A DNA stretch of 7,688 bases from positions 1 through 7,688 of the forward strand of contig CAIYYW010000395.1 in the NCBI GenBank assembly GCA_903930515.1. The letters are read 5' to 3'. Made by a program: the position numbers and the translations under genes. Each line of letters begins with the position of its first letter. The first letter of the stretch is position 1. This document shows positions 1-5,370 of the stretch, in pieces. Source of the stretch: an uncultured delta proteobacterium (GTDB lineage Bacteria > RBG-13-61-14 > DRUE01). Below the pieces are notes generated by a model. The model did not search any database and was not told the DNA's origin. It saw only the letters and a program-made list of their open reading frames with translations.

Positions 1-42
1 CGGATTTTCAGTCCGCTGCTCTACCTACTGAGCTACCTGGCC
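1..42 (-). tRNA. tRNA-Phe (anticodon GAA), 3' part outside the window
   Basis: Read on the minus strand, the 42 bases fold as the 5' half of a tRNA. They give a 7-base acceptor strand GGCCAGG, the TA linker, a D arm GCTC-AGTAGGTA-GAGC, A26, and an anticodon arm GCGGA-CTGAAAA-TCCG. The anticodon in the loop is GAA, which reads Phe codons UUC and UUU. The sequence GACTGAAAATCC is typical of bacterial tRNA-Phe. The variable loop, T arm and 3' acceptor strand lie beyond the left edge, so CCA encoding and the acceptor pairing cannot be checked. A strong promoter lies just upstream at 60-87, so this tRNA is probably first in its transcript. Confidence 0.93.
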
Positions 43-59
43 ACCGCTAGGTGGAAGAT

Positions 60-87
60 ATTATATTGATCCGGCTGGATTAGTCAA
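60..87 (-). promoter_or_regulatory. Sigma70-type promoter of the tRNA-Phe gene
   Basis: On the minus strand there is a -35 box TTGACT (87-82, 5 of 6 matches to TTGACA), a 16-base spacer, and a perfect -10 box TATAAT (65-60). Transcription should start near 53, about 10 bases before the mature tRNA 5' end at 42. This is the best promoter match in the window and fits a highly expressed stable RNA. It lies directly after the flavin reductase stop codon, so the tRNA does not depend on read-through from that gene. Confidence 0.85.
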
Positions 88-114
88 GGATTGGGGCGGA
101 TAAAACCATCGGGC

Positions 115-681
115 TTAAGCCTGCTTTTTCTTCCTGCCGATCTCATAGGCTTTTCCGACCGGTTTTCCGATCCGGTAATATTTTTTGTCCGAGCTGGAAT
201 AGATCAGCGGGTCAATCTTTATGGTGTCCGGCTGGCCGTTGGTCAGATATTTATCCTCCGCGTAAACCGCCTTGATCTCTCCCAGAAAGATTTCCGCTTC
301 GCCATATTTGAGGGTCTTGACCAGCTTACATTCCAAATTGACCGGGCATTCTTCAATCATCGGCGCGGTTTTAAGCCCGCCGTAAAAGACCTTGAAGATT
401 TTGGATTTGTCCGTTTTCCTTCCGGAATACAACCCGCAAAAGTCCGTGACCTTCGCCATTTTCGCGGAGGGAATATTGACGCTGAAGGTCTTGTGCCGGC
501 GGATGCCCCGGTTGGTGTAATGCCCGAAATATGACGCCACCGCGACCATCGGCGGGTCCCAACTGATGATCCCGCAATTGGCAATGGTATTAAAATTCGG
601 CTTGCCCATCACCCGCGCCCCCACTAAAACCGCGGGCTTGGGATACATCAAGGGCTTGGGCGCCAGTTTTTTCTTGATCAA
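115..681 (-). CDS. Flavin reductase family protein (flavoredoxin-like, FMN-binding split barrel)
   Basis: This is a small FMN-binding protein of the flavin-reductase-like / flavoredoxin family, cytoplasmic (no signal peptide), 188 aa from the chosen start and close to the usual 180-200 aa. Family hallmarks, numbered from the TTG start, are an N-terminal PKPLMYPKPAVLVGA stretch (about 8-22), a KTFSVNIPS strand (about 64-72), ECPVNLECK (about 111-119), GEIKAVY (about 134-140) and a C-terminal KYYRIGKPVGKAY (about 167-179). Members transfer electrons through bound FMN, but partners vary and none is encoded nearby, so the role is open. I chose the TTG at 681-679 because a perfect GGGGAGG (694-688) lies 6 bases before it. 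The ATG at 696-694 has no Shine-Dalgarno sequence and itself overlaps the first base of the GGGGAGG. The ATG start would add five residues (MGRKK). The gene is divergent from its right neighbour and ends just before the tRNA promoter. There is no clear hairpin terminator. Confidence 0.85.
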   Translation of the reverse strand: MIKKKLAPKPLMYPKPAVLVGARVMGKPNFNTIANCGIISWDPPMVAVASYFGHYTNRGIRRHKTFSVNIPSAKMAKVTDFCGLYSGRKTDKSKIFKVFYGGLKTAPMIEECPVNLECKLVKTLKYGEAEIFLGEIKAVYAEDKYLTNGQPDTIKIDPLIYSSSDKKYYRIGKPVGKAYEIGRKKKQA

Positions 682-687
682 CTTTTT

Positions 688-694
688 CCTCCCC
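688..694 (-). promoter_or_regulatory. Shine-Dalgarno site deciding the TTG start of the flavin reductase
   Basis: GGGGAGG on the minus strand is followed by AAAAAG and then TTG (681-679), a spacing of 6 bases. The same GGGGAGG plus 6-base spacing precedes the SurA-like gene at 5371, so this organism evidently uses that signal. The motif lies at codons 1-3 of the longer ATG-initiated reading, which argues against that reading. Confidence 0.7.
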
Positions 695-711
695 ATAAAG
701 CTTATGGCCGG

Positions 712-717
712 ATTTTA
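712..717 (-). promoter_or_regulatory. Possible -10 element for the flavin reductase gene
   Basis: TAAAAT (5 of 6 matches to TATAAT) on the minus strand at 717-712 would place the transcript start near 705. That leaves a leader of about 24 bases containing the GGGGAGG site before the TTG start. I see no recognisable -35 box 16-18 bases upstream, so the call rests on the -10 match and its position. Confidence 0.35.
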
Positions 718-723
718 GCCGAT

Positions 724-752
724 CCCGATTTTTTCCGCCACCCACAATCGGG
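724..752. promoter_or_regulatory. Inverted repeat in the divergent spacer, candidate operator
   Basis: CCCGATT (724-730) and AATCGGG (746-752) form a perfect 7-bp inverted repeat with a 15-bp centre. The right arm abuts the TAAAAT element (753-758) of the rightward gene, and the left arm lies 6 bp from the TAAAAT element (712-717) of the leftward gene. Placement between two divergent promoters is typical of a dimeric repressor site. No regulator gene is adjacent, so the binding protein is unknown. A 7-bp repeat can also occur by chance. Confidence 0.35.
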
Positions 753-758
753 TAAAAT
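753..758 (+). promoter_or_regulatory. Candidate -10 element giving a leaderless transcript of the first MBL gene
   Basis: TAAAAT ends 6 bases before the ATG at 765, so initiation 7 bases after the box would fall on the start codon itself. No Shine-Dalgarno sequence precedes this ATG, which fits leaderless translation. The -35 region (around 730-736, T-rich) is a poor match, so confidence is moderate to low. Confidence 0.4.
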
Positions 759-764
759 CAACAG

Positions 765-1664
765 ATGCCGGAAAAGATTCGGGAACAAATTTATTTATTG
801 CCCGGCCTGAACCGCGGTAAATATCCGTATTGCCATTCGCTGTTGGTGGAAGACGAATTGACCGTCCTGATTGATCCGGCCTCGGACCCGGAAGAACTGA
901 AGAAAATCGCGGCGCGAAAAAAGGTTGACGCGATCATCTTGAGCCACTACCACGAAGACCATTTCTGGTTCAGCTATCTGTTCCCGCAAGCGGAACTCTG
1001 GACGCCGGAGCCGGATGCCCCGGCGCTGGAATCGCTGGACCGGCTGCTGGATGAATACCGGATGCAGGGGGAGCGGAGGGAAATCTGGCGGAAGATTTTG
1101 ATTGAGCAGTATCACTATCAGGCTCGGCCGGTATCCCGGAGGTTGAAAGAAGGGGATCGGATCAGTTTGGGGAAAATGAACATCGTTGTGCTCCATACCC
1201 CCGGCCACACCCCCGGTCATTGCTGTTTTCATTTCCCGGACCAGGGTTTGATTTACCTCGCGGACATTGATCTGAGCCGGTTCGGGCCTTGGTATGGAGA
1301 CCGGGGCTCGGACATTGATCAGACCATTAAATCGGTGAAGCGGATGGCCGGTTTGATTGATCAAACCTGGATCGCAAGCCACGAGCAGGCGGTCTTTGAG
1401 GGCAACATTGAAAAAGAGGCGCAGCAATACCTGTCCGTGATCAAGCAGAGGGAAGATCAACTTTGCGCCCTTTTGAAAGAGCCGAAGACGATTGAAGAGA
1501 TCGTGGCGGCCCGGATCATTTATAAAAAGCCCCGGGAGCCCAAGGACTTTTATGAGTTCGGCGAATGGTCTATGATCACCAAACATCTGGAGCGGCTGCT
1601 CAAATCCGGACAGATCGTCCGGGAGTCGGGAAAATATCTTTTTGCCCGCTCATTGTCAGCCTGA
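765..1664 (+). CDS. MBL-fold metallo-hydrolase with C-terminal winged helix (LACTB2-like)
   Basis: This is a 299-aa, probably cytoplasmic metallo-beta-lactamase-fold hydrolase with all the usual metal ligands visible. They are the HxHxDH motif H61, H63, D65, H66 (in LSHYHEDHF), H148 in TPGHTPGH, D167 in YLADIDL, and H206 in IASHEQAV. Residues from about 222 to 295, including PKTIEEIVAARI and KHLERLLKSGQIVRE, resemble the winged-helix tail of LACTB2-type enzymes. An insert at about 80-120 between the first motif and H148 is rich in charged and aromatic residues. Animal LACTB2 is an endoribonuclease, but most bacterial relatives have no known substrate, so the reaction is left open. It starts at the first ATG, which has no Shine-Dalgarno sequence and sits at the predicted transcript start. 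It is followed after 24 bases by a second, differently classed MBL protein. I am confident of the fold and metal site, not of the function. Confidence 0.88.
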   Translation: MPEKIREQIYLLPGLNRGKYPYCHSLLVEDELTVLIDPASDPEELKKIAARKKVDAIILSHYHEDHFWFSYLFPQAELWTPEPDAPALESLDRLLDEYRMQGERREIWRKILIEQYHYQARPVSRRLKEGDRISLGKMNIVVLHTPGHTPGHCCFHFPDQGLIYLADIDLSRFGPWYGDRGSDIDQTIKSVKRMAGLIDQTWIASHEQAVFEGNIEKEAQQYLSVIKQREDQLCALLKEPKTIEEIVAARIIYKKPREPKDFYEFGEWSMITKHLERLLKSGQIVRESGKYLFARSLSA

Positions 1665-1680
1665 TTTTTAATGATAAAAT
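1653..1680 (+). promoter_or_regulatory. Promoter of the PhnP-like gene, possibly leaderless
   Basis: A -35 box TTGTCA (1653-1658, 5 of 6 matches) and a -10 box TAAAAT (1675-1680, 5 of 6) are separated by 16 bases. The -35 box lies inside the last codons of the preceding gene. Transcription would start around 1687-1689, that is, at or within two bases of the ATG at 1689. That would exclude the ATG at 1671 from the mRNA. GGGAG at 1682-1686 is only 2 bases from the ATG, too close to act as a Shine-Dalgarno site. Confidence 0.55.
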
Positions 1681-1688
1681 CGGGAGTA

Positions 1689-2450
1689 ATGAAGGTCACC
1701 ATTTTAGGGTCGGCGACCAGCACCGGGGTGCCGGTGGTGGGATGCGGGTGCAATGTCTGCTTGTCCGGGAATCCGAGGAACAAGCGGACCCGCACTTCGG
1801 CGCTGGTGGAGGTTGAGGGGAAGAACATTTTGATTGACACTCCGCCGGATTTGCACCAGCAGGCTATCGCCAACCGGGTGGAAAAAATAGATGCGGTGAT
1901 TTACACCCACGCCCACGCCGACCATATTTTCGGCCTGGATGAGCTGAGGATTTTCAATTTTCTTCAAGAAGGCCCGATCCCGATTTACGGAGGGGAAAAG
2001 ACCATAGACCGGATTAAAAAAATCTTTGACTACATCTGGGATTCGGAAGTCTCTATGGGAGGGGGCAAGCCGATGATCAACGCTCATCCCATCCAGGGAG
2101 AATTTGACCTGTTCGGCATCAAAATCCAGCCGATTGAAATCCTGCACGGGGCGCAGATTATTTATGGATACCGGATCCGTGATTTCGCTTACCTGACCGA
2201 CTGCAGCGGGATTCCGGATTCCAGCCGGAAATACCTCTCCGGCCTCCAGGCCCTGGTCCTGGGTGCGCTCCGCTTCCGGCCTCACCCCACGCACTTTTGT
2301 TTCAGCCAAGCGGTGTCGGAAATCCAAAGGATTCAGCCCGGCCGAGGCCTGCTCACCCATCTCAGTCATTGCTTTGACGCGGAGGAAGAGGATTACTTTC
2401 TTTCCCATAATGTGGAATTGGCTTATGATGGCATGGAGATAGCGCTTTAG
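1689..2450 (+). CDS. PhnP-family MBL-fold hydrolase
   Basis: This 253-aa protein matches E. coli PhnP (phosphoribosyl cyclic phosphate phosphodiesterase) along its length as I recall that sequence. The start is the family-like MKVTILGSATSTGVP. C19, C21 and C24 in GCGCNVC plus H227 correspond to the four ligands of PhnP's structural zinc. The catalytic metal ligands are H74, H76, D78, H79 (THAHADH), H153, D171 (LTDCSGIP) and H224 (LTHLSH). The C-terminus YDGMEIAL matches PhnP's FDGMEIGV. No other phosphonate (C-P lyase) gene is present, so it more likely acts on another cyclic nucleotide or phosphodiester substrate, as do many unlinked members of this broad family. I chose 1689 because the family begins there and the predicted promoter overlaps the ATG at 1671, which would add MIKSGV and has no Shine-Dalgarno sequence. 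The next gene begins 9 bases after the stop, so the two are probably cotranscribed. Confidence 0.88.
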   Translation: MKVTILGSATSTGVPVVGCGCNVCLSGNPRNKRTRTSALVEVEGKNILIDTPPDLHQQAIANRVEKIDAVIYTHAHADHIFGLDELRIFNFLQEGPIPIYGGEKTIDRIKKIFDYIWDSEVSMGGGKPMINAHPIQGEFDLFGIKIQPIEILHGAQIIYGYRIRDFAYLTDCSGIPDSSRKYLSGLQALVLGALRFRPHPTHFCFSQAVSEIQRIQPGRGLLTHLSHCFDAEEEDYFLSHNVELAYDGMEIAL

Positions 2451-2459
2451 GGACGATAA

Positions 2460-3383
2460 ATGCGGAAGATTTTAATCGTAGATGGAGATTACGAATTCAC
2501 CCGGATGGTGATTTCCTTCCTGGAAAACGGCGAGTTTGAAGTGGCCGGCGCCAACAACCTGGCGGAGGCCAGGGCGGAAATTGCCCGCTTCAACCCGGAC
2601 TTGGTGCTCTTAAGCCGGGAGCTGATCGGCGAGTCCGGCAATTTAGTTCCGGACGGATTGGACCTGCTTAAGGAAATGAAGACGCATTCTCGCTGGAAAA
2701 AGATTCCGGTGATTTTTATGGTGAGCAGCGCGGACGGGGGGGATTTGGAAAAACTGCGGAGGCTCAAGCACAAGGCCGACGATTACACCCGGAAGCCGCT
2801 GGAAGACAATGACCTTTTGCGAAGGATTGAGAACCTGATCGGGTTTGATCCGGAGGAAACCAATACCACTTTACGGAGGGAACGGGACCAATTCGTTCAG
2901 ACCAAGGGCGCTCCGGCCGGCGCCAACCCACAATTGCAATCGGTCGCGGAGAAGGAGCTCCAGGAACTGTTCGGGAGGCTGGGGGAAGAGTCGGCCGGGC
3001 CGGACCGGGAAATAGATTTCGCGACCAATGTTGCTGAATTTTCCATAGAACAATTGAGGAACGAGCTGGAATTTATTCAGGCCCAGGTGCGGGACAAGGA
3101 TAAGCAGCGCCAGGGGATGCGGGAGAAGTGGAAACGGGCGGGCCAAACCCTGAAAGAGCATATCCTCCGGCTGGAACGCGAGCGGGGGGATTTGCAGGAA
3201 AAGCTGAACCGTTCCGAGGCCGCGGGGGAAGGGTTGTCCCGTCAAAACCAGGAGTTGCTTTCGCTTTTGGGCCGGGCCCGTGATTTTATTTCCAGCCTGG
3301 AAAAGCTCACGGAAAAATGGGACCAGGAGAGGGATTCTGCTCAGGACCTGATCCTTCAACTGGAGCGGCTCAGGAAAAAGTAG
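2460..3383 (+). CDS. Pseudo-receiver domain fused to a long coiled coil (FrzS/AglZ-like architecture)
   Basis: This is a 307-aa cytoplasmic protein. Residues 1-130 form a receiver-like domain: KILIVDGD (D8, D10), PDLVLLSRELI at 46-56, PVIFMVSS (S89) and DDYTRKPLE (K112, P113), ending ENLIGFDPE. In true response regulators the residue after PDLVLL is the phosphorylated Asp. Here it is S52, and the second acidic pocket residue is G9. Phosphorylation in the usual way is therefore unlikely. The RRLKHKADDYTRKP...LIGFDPE stretch closely resembles the FrzS receiver of Myxococcus as I remember it. Residues about 131-190 look flexible (APAGANPQ, EESAGPDRE). Residues about 194-307 are a heptad-rich coiled coil with many E, K, R, Q and L residues and no DNA-binding or enzymatic output domain. 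FrzS and AglZ share this layout and act in polar localisation and motility. A scaffold or localisation role here is inference, as there are no motility genes nearby. A possible Shine-Dalgarno sequence AGGGA lies 6 bases before the ATG. No sensor kinase is adjacent. Confidence 0.82.
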   Translation: MRKILIVDGDYEFTRMVISFLENGEFEVAGANNLAEARAEIARFNPDLVLLSRELIGESGNLVPDGLDLLKEMKTHSRWKKIPVIFMVSSADGGDLEKLRRLKHKADDYTRKPLEDNDLLRRIENLIGFDPEETNTTLRRERDQFVQTKGAPAGANPQLQSVAEKELQELFGRLGEESAGPDREIDFATNVAEFSIEQLRNELEFIQAQVRDKDKQRQGMREKWKRAGQTLKEHILRLERERGDLQEKLNRSEAAGEGLSRQNQELLSLLGRARDFISSLEKLTEKWDQERDSAQDLILQLERLRKK

Positions 3384-3390
3384 CCCCGGT

Positions 3391-3418
3391 TTGAACAATG
3401 CCCTAATCCCGCTAAACT
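3391..3418 (+). promoter_or_regulatory. Possible promoter of the PpiC/SurA-pdxA-uvrA gene run
   Basis: TTGAAC (3391-3396) and TAAACT (3413-3418) are separated by 16 bases, each with 4 of 6 consensus matches. They lie in the only intergenic space of notable length (67 bases) on the plus strand. Transcription would start near 3425, giving a leader of about 26 bases that carries the AAGGAG site at 3439-3444. I see no terminator hairpin before it, so read-through from the upstream genes is also possible. Confidence 0.45.
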
Positions 3419-3438
3419 AATAATTTAAGAAACTATGC

Positions 3439-3444
3439 AAGGAG
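3439..3444 (+). promoter_or_regulatory. Shine-Dalgarno site of the first PpiC-like lipoprotein
   Basis: AAGGAG lies 6 bases before the ATG at 3451 and fixes that start, which also opens a complete lipoprotein signal peptide. Confidence 0.75.
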
Positions 3445-3450
3445 CGCAAG

Positions 3451-4428
3451 ATGAATAAGAGGATCGGAGTTATTATTGTCGGTCTCGCGGCCTGCCTGAT
3501 GGTTTTGGCGGGGTGCAAGAATAAAGAGGATGAAAATATTTATTACCGGGTGGGCAAGAGCCAGATCAGCAAGGACGATGTTACCCGAATCTGGATGAGC
3601 CTTCCGGACGAGATGAAGATGCAATATATGAGCAAGGCCGGCCGTCAGGAGTTGCTCAACAGCCTGGTCTCGCTGGAGCTTTTGTATCAGGAAGCCTTGC
3701 GACAGAAGCTGGACCAGGACACCATGACCAAGTTCAAGATTGAGCGGTTGGGGAAAAACCTTCTGGCCCAGGCGGTGGTGGAGCGGGCGCTGAATATGGA
3801 AGATATGCTGCTCTATTTCCAGGAGAATTATGCCCACCTGGACGCGCTCCAATTCCAGACCCGCGAGCAGGCCCAAACGGTCTATGCGCAATTGTCCCAG
3901 GGCGCGGACTTTGACATCCTCAAGTCGCGGCTTGACCCGAAAAGGAAAGACCGGGATATGGGGTATCTTAACCGCGACGACCTGATCGAGCGGTATGGGA
4001 GCGATGTTTCTTCCGCGGTGTTCGGCCTGGGCAAGGACCGGAAATTCACCGAGCCGGTGAAGACCGGGGAGGGCTTTAGCATTTTTTATGCGCGGGAAAA
4101 GCCCGGGAACCTTGACCCGCAGGGATTTGAGTCGGTCCGGAACCAGATCGTTTCCCGCAAGCAGGAAGAGGTTTACCGGGGACTGGTCAACGACCTGAAG
4201 AACCGGATCCCGGTCAAAAACAACCAGAAAAATATTGACCAGTTCATCCAGGTGGGAACGGACTGGGAAAAAGCCCGAGAGGCTGCGCCCGAGAACAAAC
4301 CGGGCGTGATCCCCGGCACGACCACTCCTCTATCAGGCCAGACCGCTCCGGGGCCAGCTCCTTCCGCAACCGTGTCGCCCTTGCCCGGGGCGACCCTGGT
4401 CCCGCTTCCCGGGGCGACCCAGAAATAA
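3451..4428 (+). CDS. SurA/PpiC-like lipoprotein with degenerate parvulin domain and Pro-rich tail
   Basis: This 325-aa envelope lipoprotein has basic residues MNKR, a hydrophobic stretch, and a lipobox L19-A20-G21-C22, so C22 should be lipidated. Residues about 30-125 resemble the helical SurA N-terminal chaperone domain (ISKDDVTRIW, LLNSLVSLELLYQEALRQ). Residues about 130-216 follow the PpiC/parvulin plan (GADFDILKSR, DMGYLNRDDL, FTEPVKTGEGFSIFYARE). However, both core histidines are replaced: Q134 stands where the HIL-type His is expected and S210 where the GYH-type His is expected. Prolyl-isomerase activity is therefore doubtful, and a chaperone role is more likely. Residues about 284-325 are a low-complexity tail rich in Pro, Gly, Ala and Thr, with PLPGAT twice. 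The tail may span the periplasm or peptidoglycan. The gene is first of three related genes, and the next starts 4 bases after its stop. It could equally be annotated only as a lipoprotein, since the domain match is weak. Confidence 0.78.
   Translation: MNKRIGVIIVGLAACLMVLAGCKNKEDENIYYRVGKSQISKDDVTRIWMSLPDEMKMQYMSKAGRQELLNSLVSLELLYQEALRQKLDQDTMTKFKIERLGKNLLAQAVVERALNMEDMLLYFQENYAHLDALQFQTREQAQTVYAQLSQGADFDILKSRLDPKRKDRDMGYLNRDDLIERYGSDVSSAVFGLGKDRKFTEPVKTGEGFSIFYAREKPGNLDPQGFESVRNQIVSRKQEEVYRGLVNDLKNRIPVKNNQKNIDQFIQVGTDWEKAREAAPENKPGVIPGTTTPLSGQTAPGPAPSATVSPLPGATLVPLPGATQK
4384..4420 (+). repeat. 13-bp direct repeat encoding PLPGAT units
   Basis: CCCGGGGCGACCC occurs at 4384-4396 and again at 4408-4420, a period of 24 bases or 8 codons. 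It lies in frame at the end of the lipoprotein gene and encodes the two PLPGAT units. It looks like local duplication in a low-complexity protein tail, prone to length change, and not a mobile or regulatory repeat. Confidence 0.7.
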
Positions 4429-4432
4429 AACG

Positions 4433-5353
4433 ATGAGCTCCCCGCGAGTTCTGATCGTCCTCTTGGGCCTGATCCTGAGCGCCGGCTGCTCTAGCGGACA
4501 TTCGGGCAAAACCGAGGCGGTGGCCCAAGTGAACCGGCACCCGATTTACCTGGCGGACTATCAGGAGAACCTGGATAAAAACTGGAAACCGGAAGCGGGG
4601 AGCGGGGTTGAGGAGCTGGGTTTTCAGCTCAAGCTAAAATGCCTGGAAGAAATGATTGAGCAGGAGTTGATTGCGCAGGAAGCCGATCGGATAGGGATTC
4701 AGGTGAGCGGGCAGGAACTGGATACGGAACTGGCCGGGCTGATTGATTTAAAAAATCCGGCGCTGGCCAAAAGCCTGAGCGATCAAGGGATCAGCCAGGA
4801 GCAATGGAAGGCCGAGGTGGGGAGGGACCTCCGGATCCGCAAGACCCTGGACACGGTTATGCTCTACCAGGTCTATCTCCCGGAACCGGAGTTGACGAAA
4901 TATTATGAGCAAAATCCTAAAAGCATGTTCCGGCCTGAGCGGGTGTATGCCCGGCAGATTTTGCTCACTGACCAGAATCAGGTTCAGGAAGTCCTGGGAC
5001 TGTTGGCCGCGGGAGCGGATTTCAAGGAATTGGCCAGGAAATACTCGATCAGCCCGGAAGCCGACCGGGGCGGAGAGCTGGGCTGGGTGGAGCGCGAACA
5101 GTTGCCGGTTTTTTTGGAGCAGGTCCTTTTCAATATGGCGCCGGGAACCGTTTCCAAGCCGATCCAGTCCCCCTTCGGCTATCATCTGCTGATGGTGGAG
5201 GTGAAGGACCAGGCGCGGCAACTGGCTTTTGAAGAGGCCCGGGATCAGATCCGGAAGACCCTGGAGCAGGAGAAGAAAGAGGAACTATATCGGCATTGGA
5301 TTCAGGGGTTGTGGAAAAAAAGCCGGATTAAAATCAACTATCAATTGCTTTGA
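4433..5353 (+). CDS. Peptidylprolyl isomerase-type lipoprotein (PpiC/PrsA-like)
   Basis: This 306-aa secreted protein has a signal peptide ending in LSAGC (C19), so it is probably a lipoprotein, although S at -3 makes the lipobox weaker than normal. Residues about 28-150 form a SurA-N-like helical chaperone region (VAQVNRHPIYLADYQENL, CLEEMIEQELIAQEADRIGI). Residues about 170-258 form a well-preserved parvulin domain: VYARQILL, FKELARKYSISPEAD, GGELGWV (213-219) and FGYHLLMVEV with H251. The first core His is Q175 (ARQILL where ARHILL is expected) and the second is kept, so activity may be lowered or altered. A helical tail (about 263-297) follows, as in SurA and PrsA. It likely assists folding of exported or outer-membrane proteins. 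The ATG lies 4 bases after the previous stop and has no clear Shine-Dalgarno sequence, which suggests translational coupling. The stop is 17 bases before the next gene. Confidence 0.87.
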   Translation: MSSPRVLIVLLGLILSAGCSSGHSGKTEAVAQVNRHPIYLADYQENLDKNWKPEAGSGVEELGFQLKLKCLEEMIEQELIAQEADRIGIQVSGQELDTELAGLIDLKNPALAKSLSDQGISQEQWKAEVGRDLRIRKTLDTVMLYQVYLPEPELTKYYEQNPKSMFRPERVYARQILLTDQNQVQEVLGLLAAGADFKELARKYSISPEADRGGELGWVEREQLPVFLEQVLFNMAPGTVSKPIQSPFGYHLLMVEVKDQARQLAFEEARDQIRKTLEQEKKEELYRHWIQGLWKKSRIKINYQLL

Positions 5354-5357
5354 GTCA

Positions 5358-5364
5358 GGGGAGG
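5358..5364 (+). promoter_or_regulatory. Shine-Dalgarno site of the SurA-like gene
   Basis: GGGGAGG followed by 6 bases (TCGGGA) precedes the ATG at 5371. It favours that ATG over the in-frame TTG at 5350, which overlaps the previous stop and would put MSQGRSG before the signal peptide. Confidence 0.8.
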
Positions 5365-5370
5365 TCGGGA

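Noticed and set aside
98-130. Possible terminator after the flavin reductase gene
   Set aside because: The GGCTTAAGCC palindrome is too short and is not followed by a T run on the minus strand, so I do not call a terminator.
91-534. Plus-strand frame of 147 codons opposite the flavin reductase
   Set aside because: The minus-strand frame carries clear flavoredoxin motifs. This one has none and its start sits near the tRNA promoter.
795-1586. Long antisense reading frame (263 codons) opposite the LACTB2-like gene
   Set aside because: It shows no recognisable domain and an odd composition rich in R, P, F and Q, while the opposite strand encodes a complete metal site. It is a shadow of the GC-rich coding frame.
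1671-1688. ATG at 1671 as the start of the PhnP-like protein
   Set aside because: It has no Shine-Dalgarno sequence, its codons overlap the predicted -10 box, and the family N-terminus begins at the ATG at 1689.
1704-2408. Antisense reading frame (234 codons) opposite the PhnP-like gene
   Set aside because: It has no family motif and lies wholly under a gene with full catalytic residues. It is a coding shadow.
5350-5370. In-frame TTG at 5350 as the start of the SurA-like protein
   Set aside because: It would place MSQGRSG before a clean signal peptide, and the GGGGAGG site at 5358-5364 points to the ATG at 5371.
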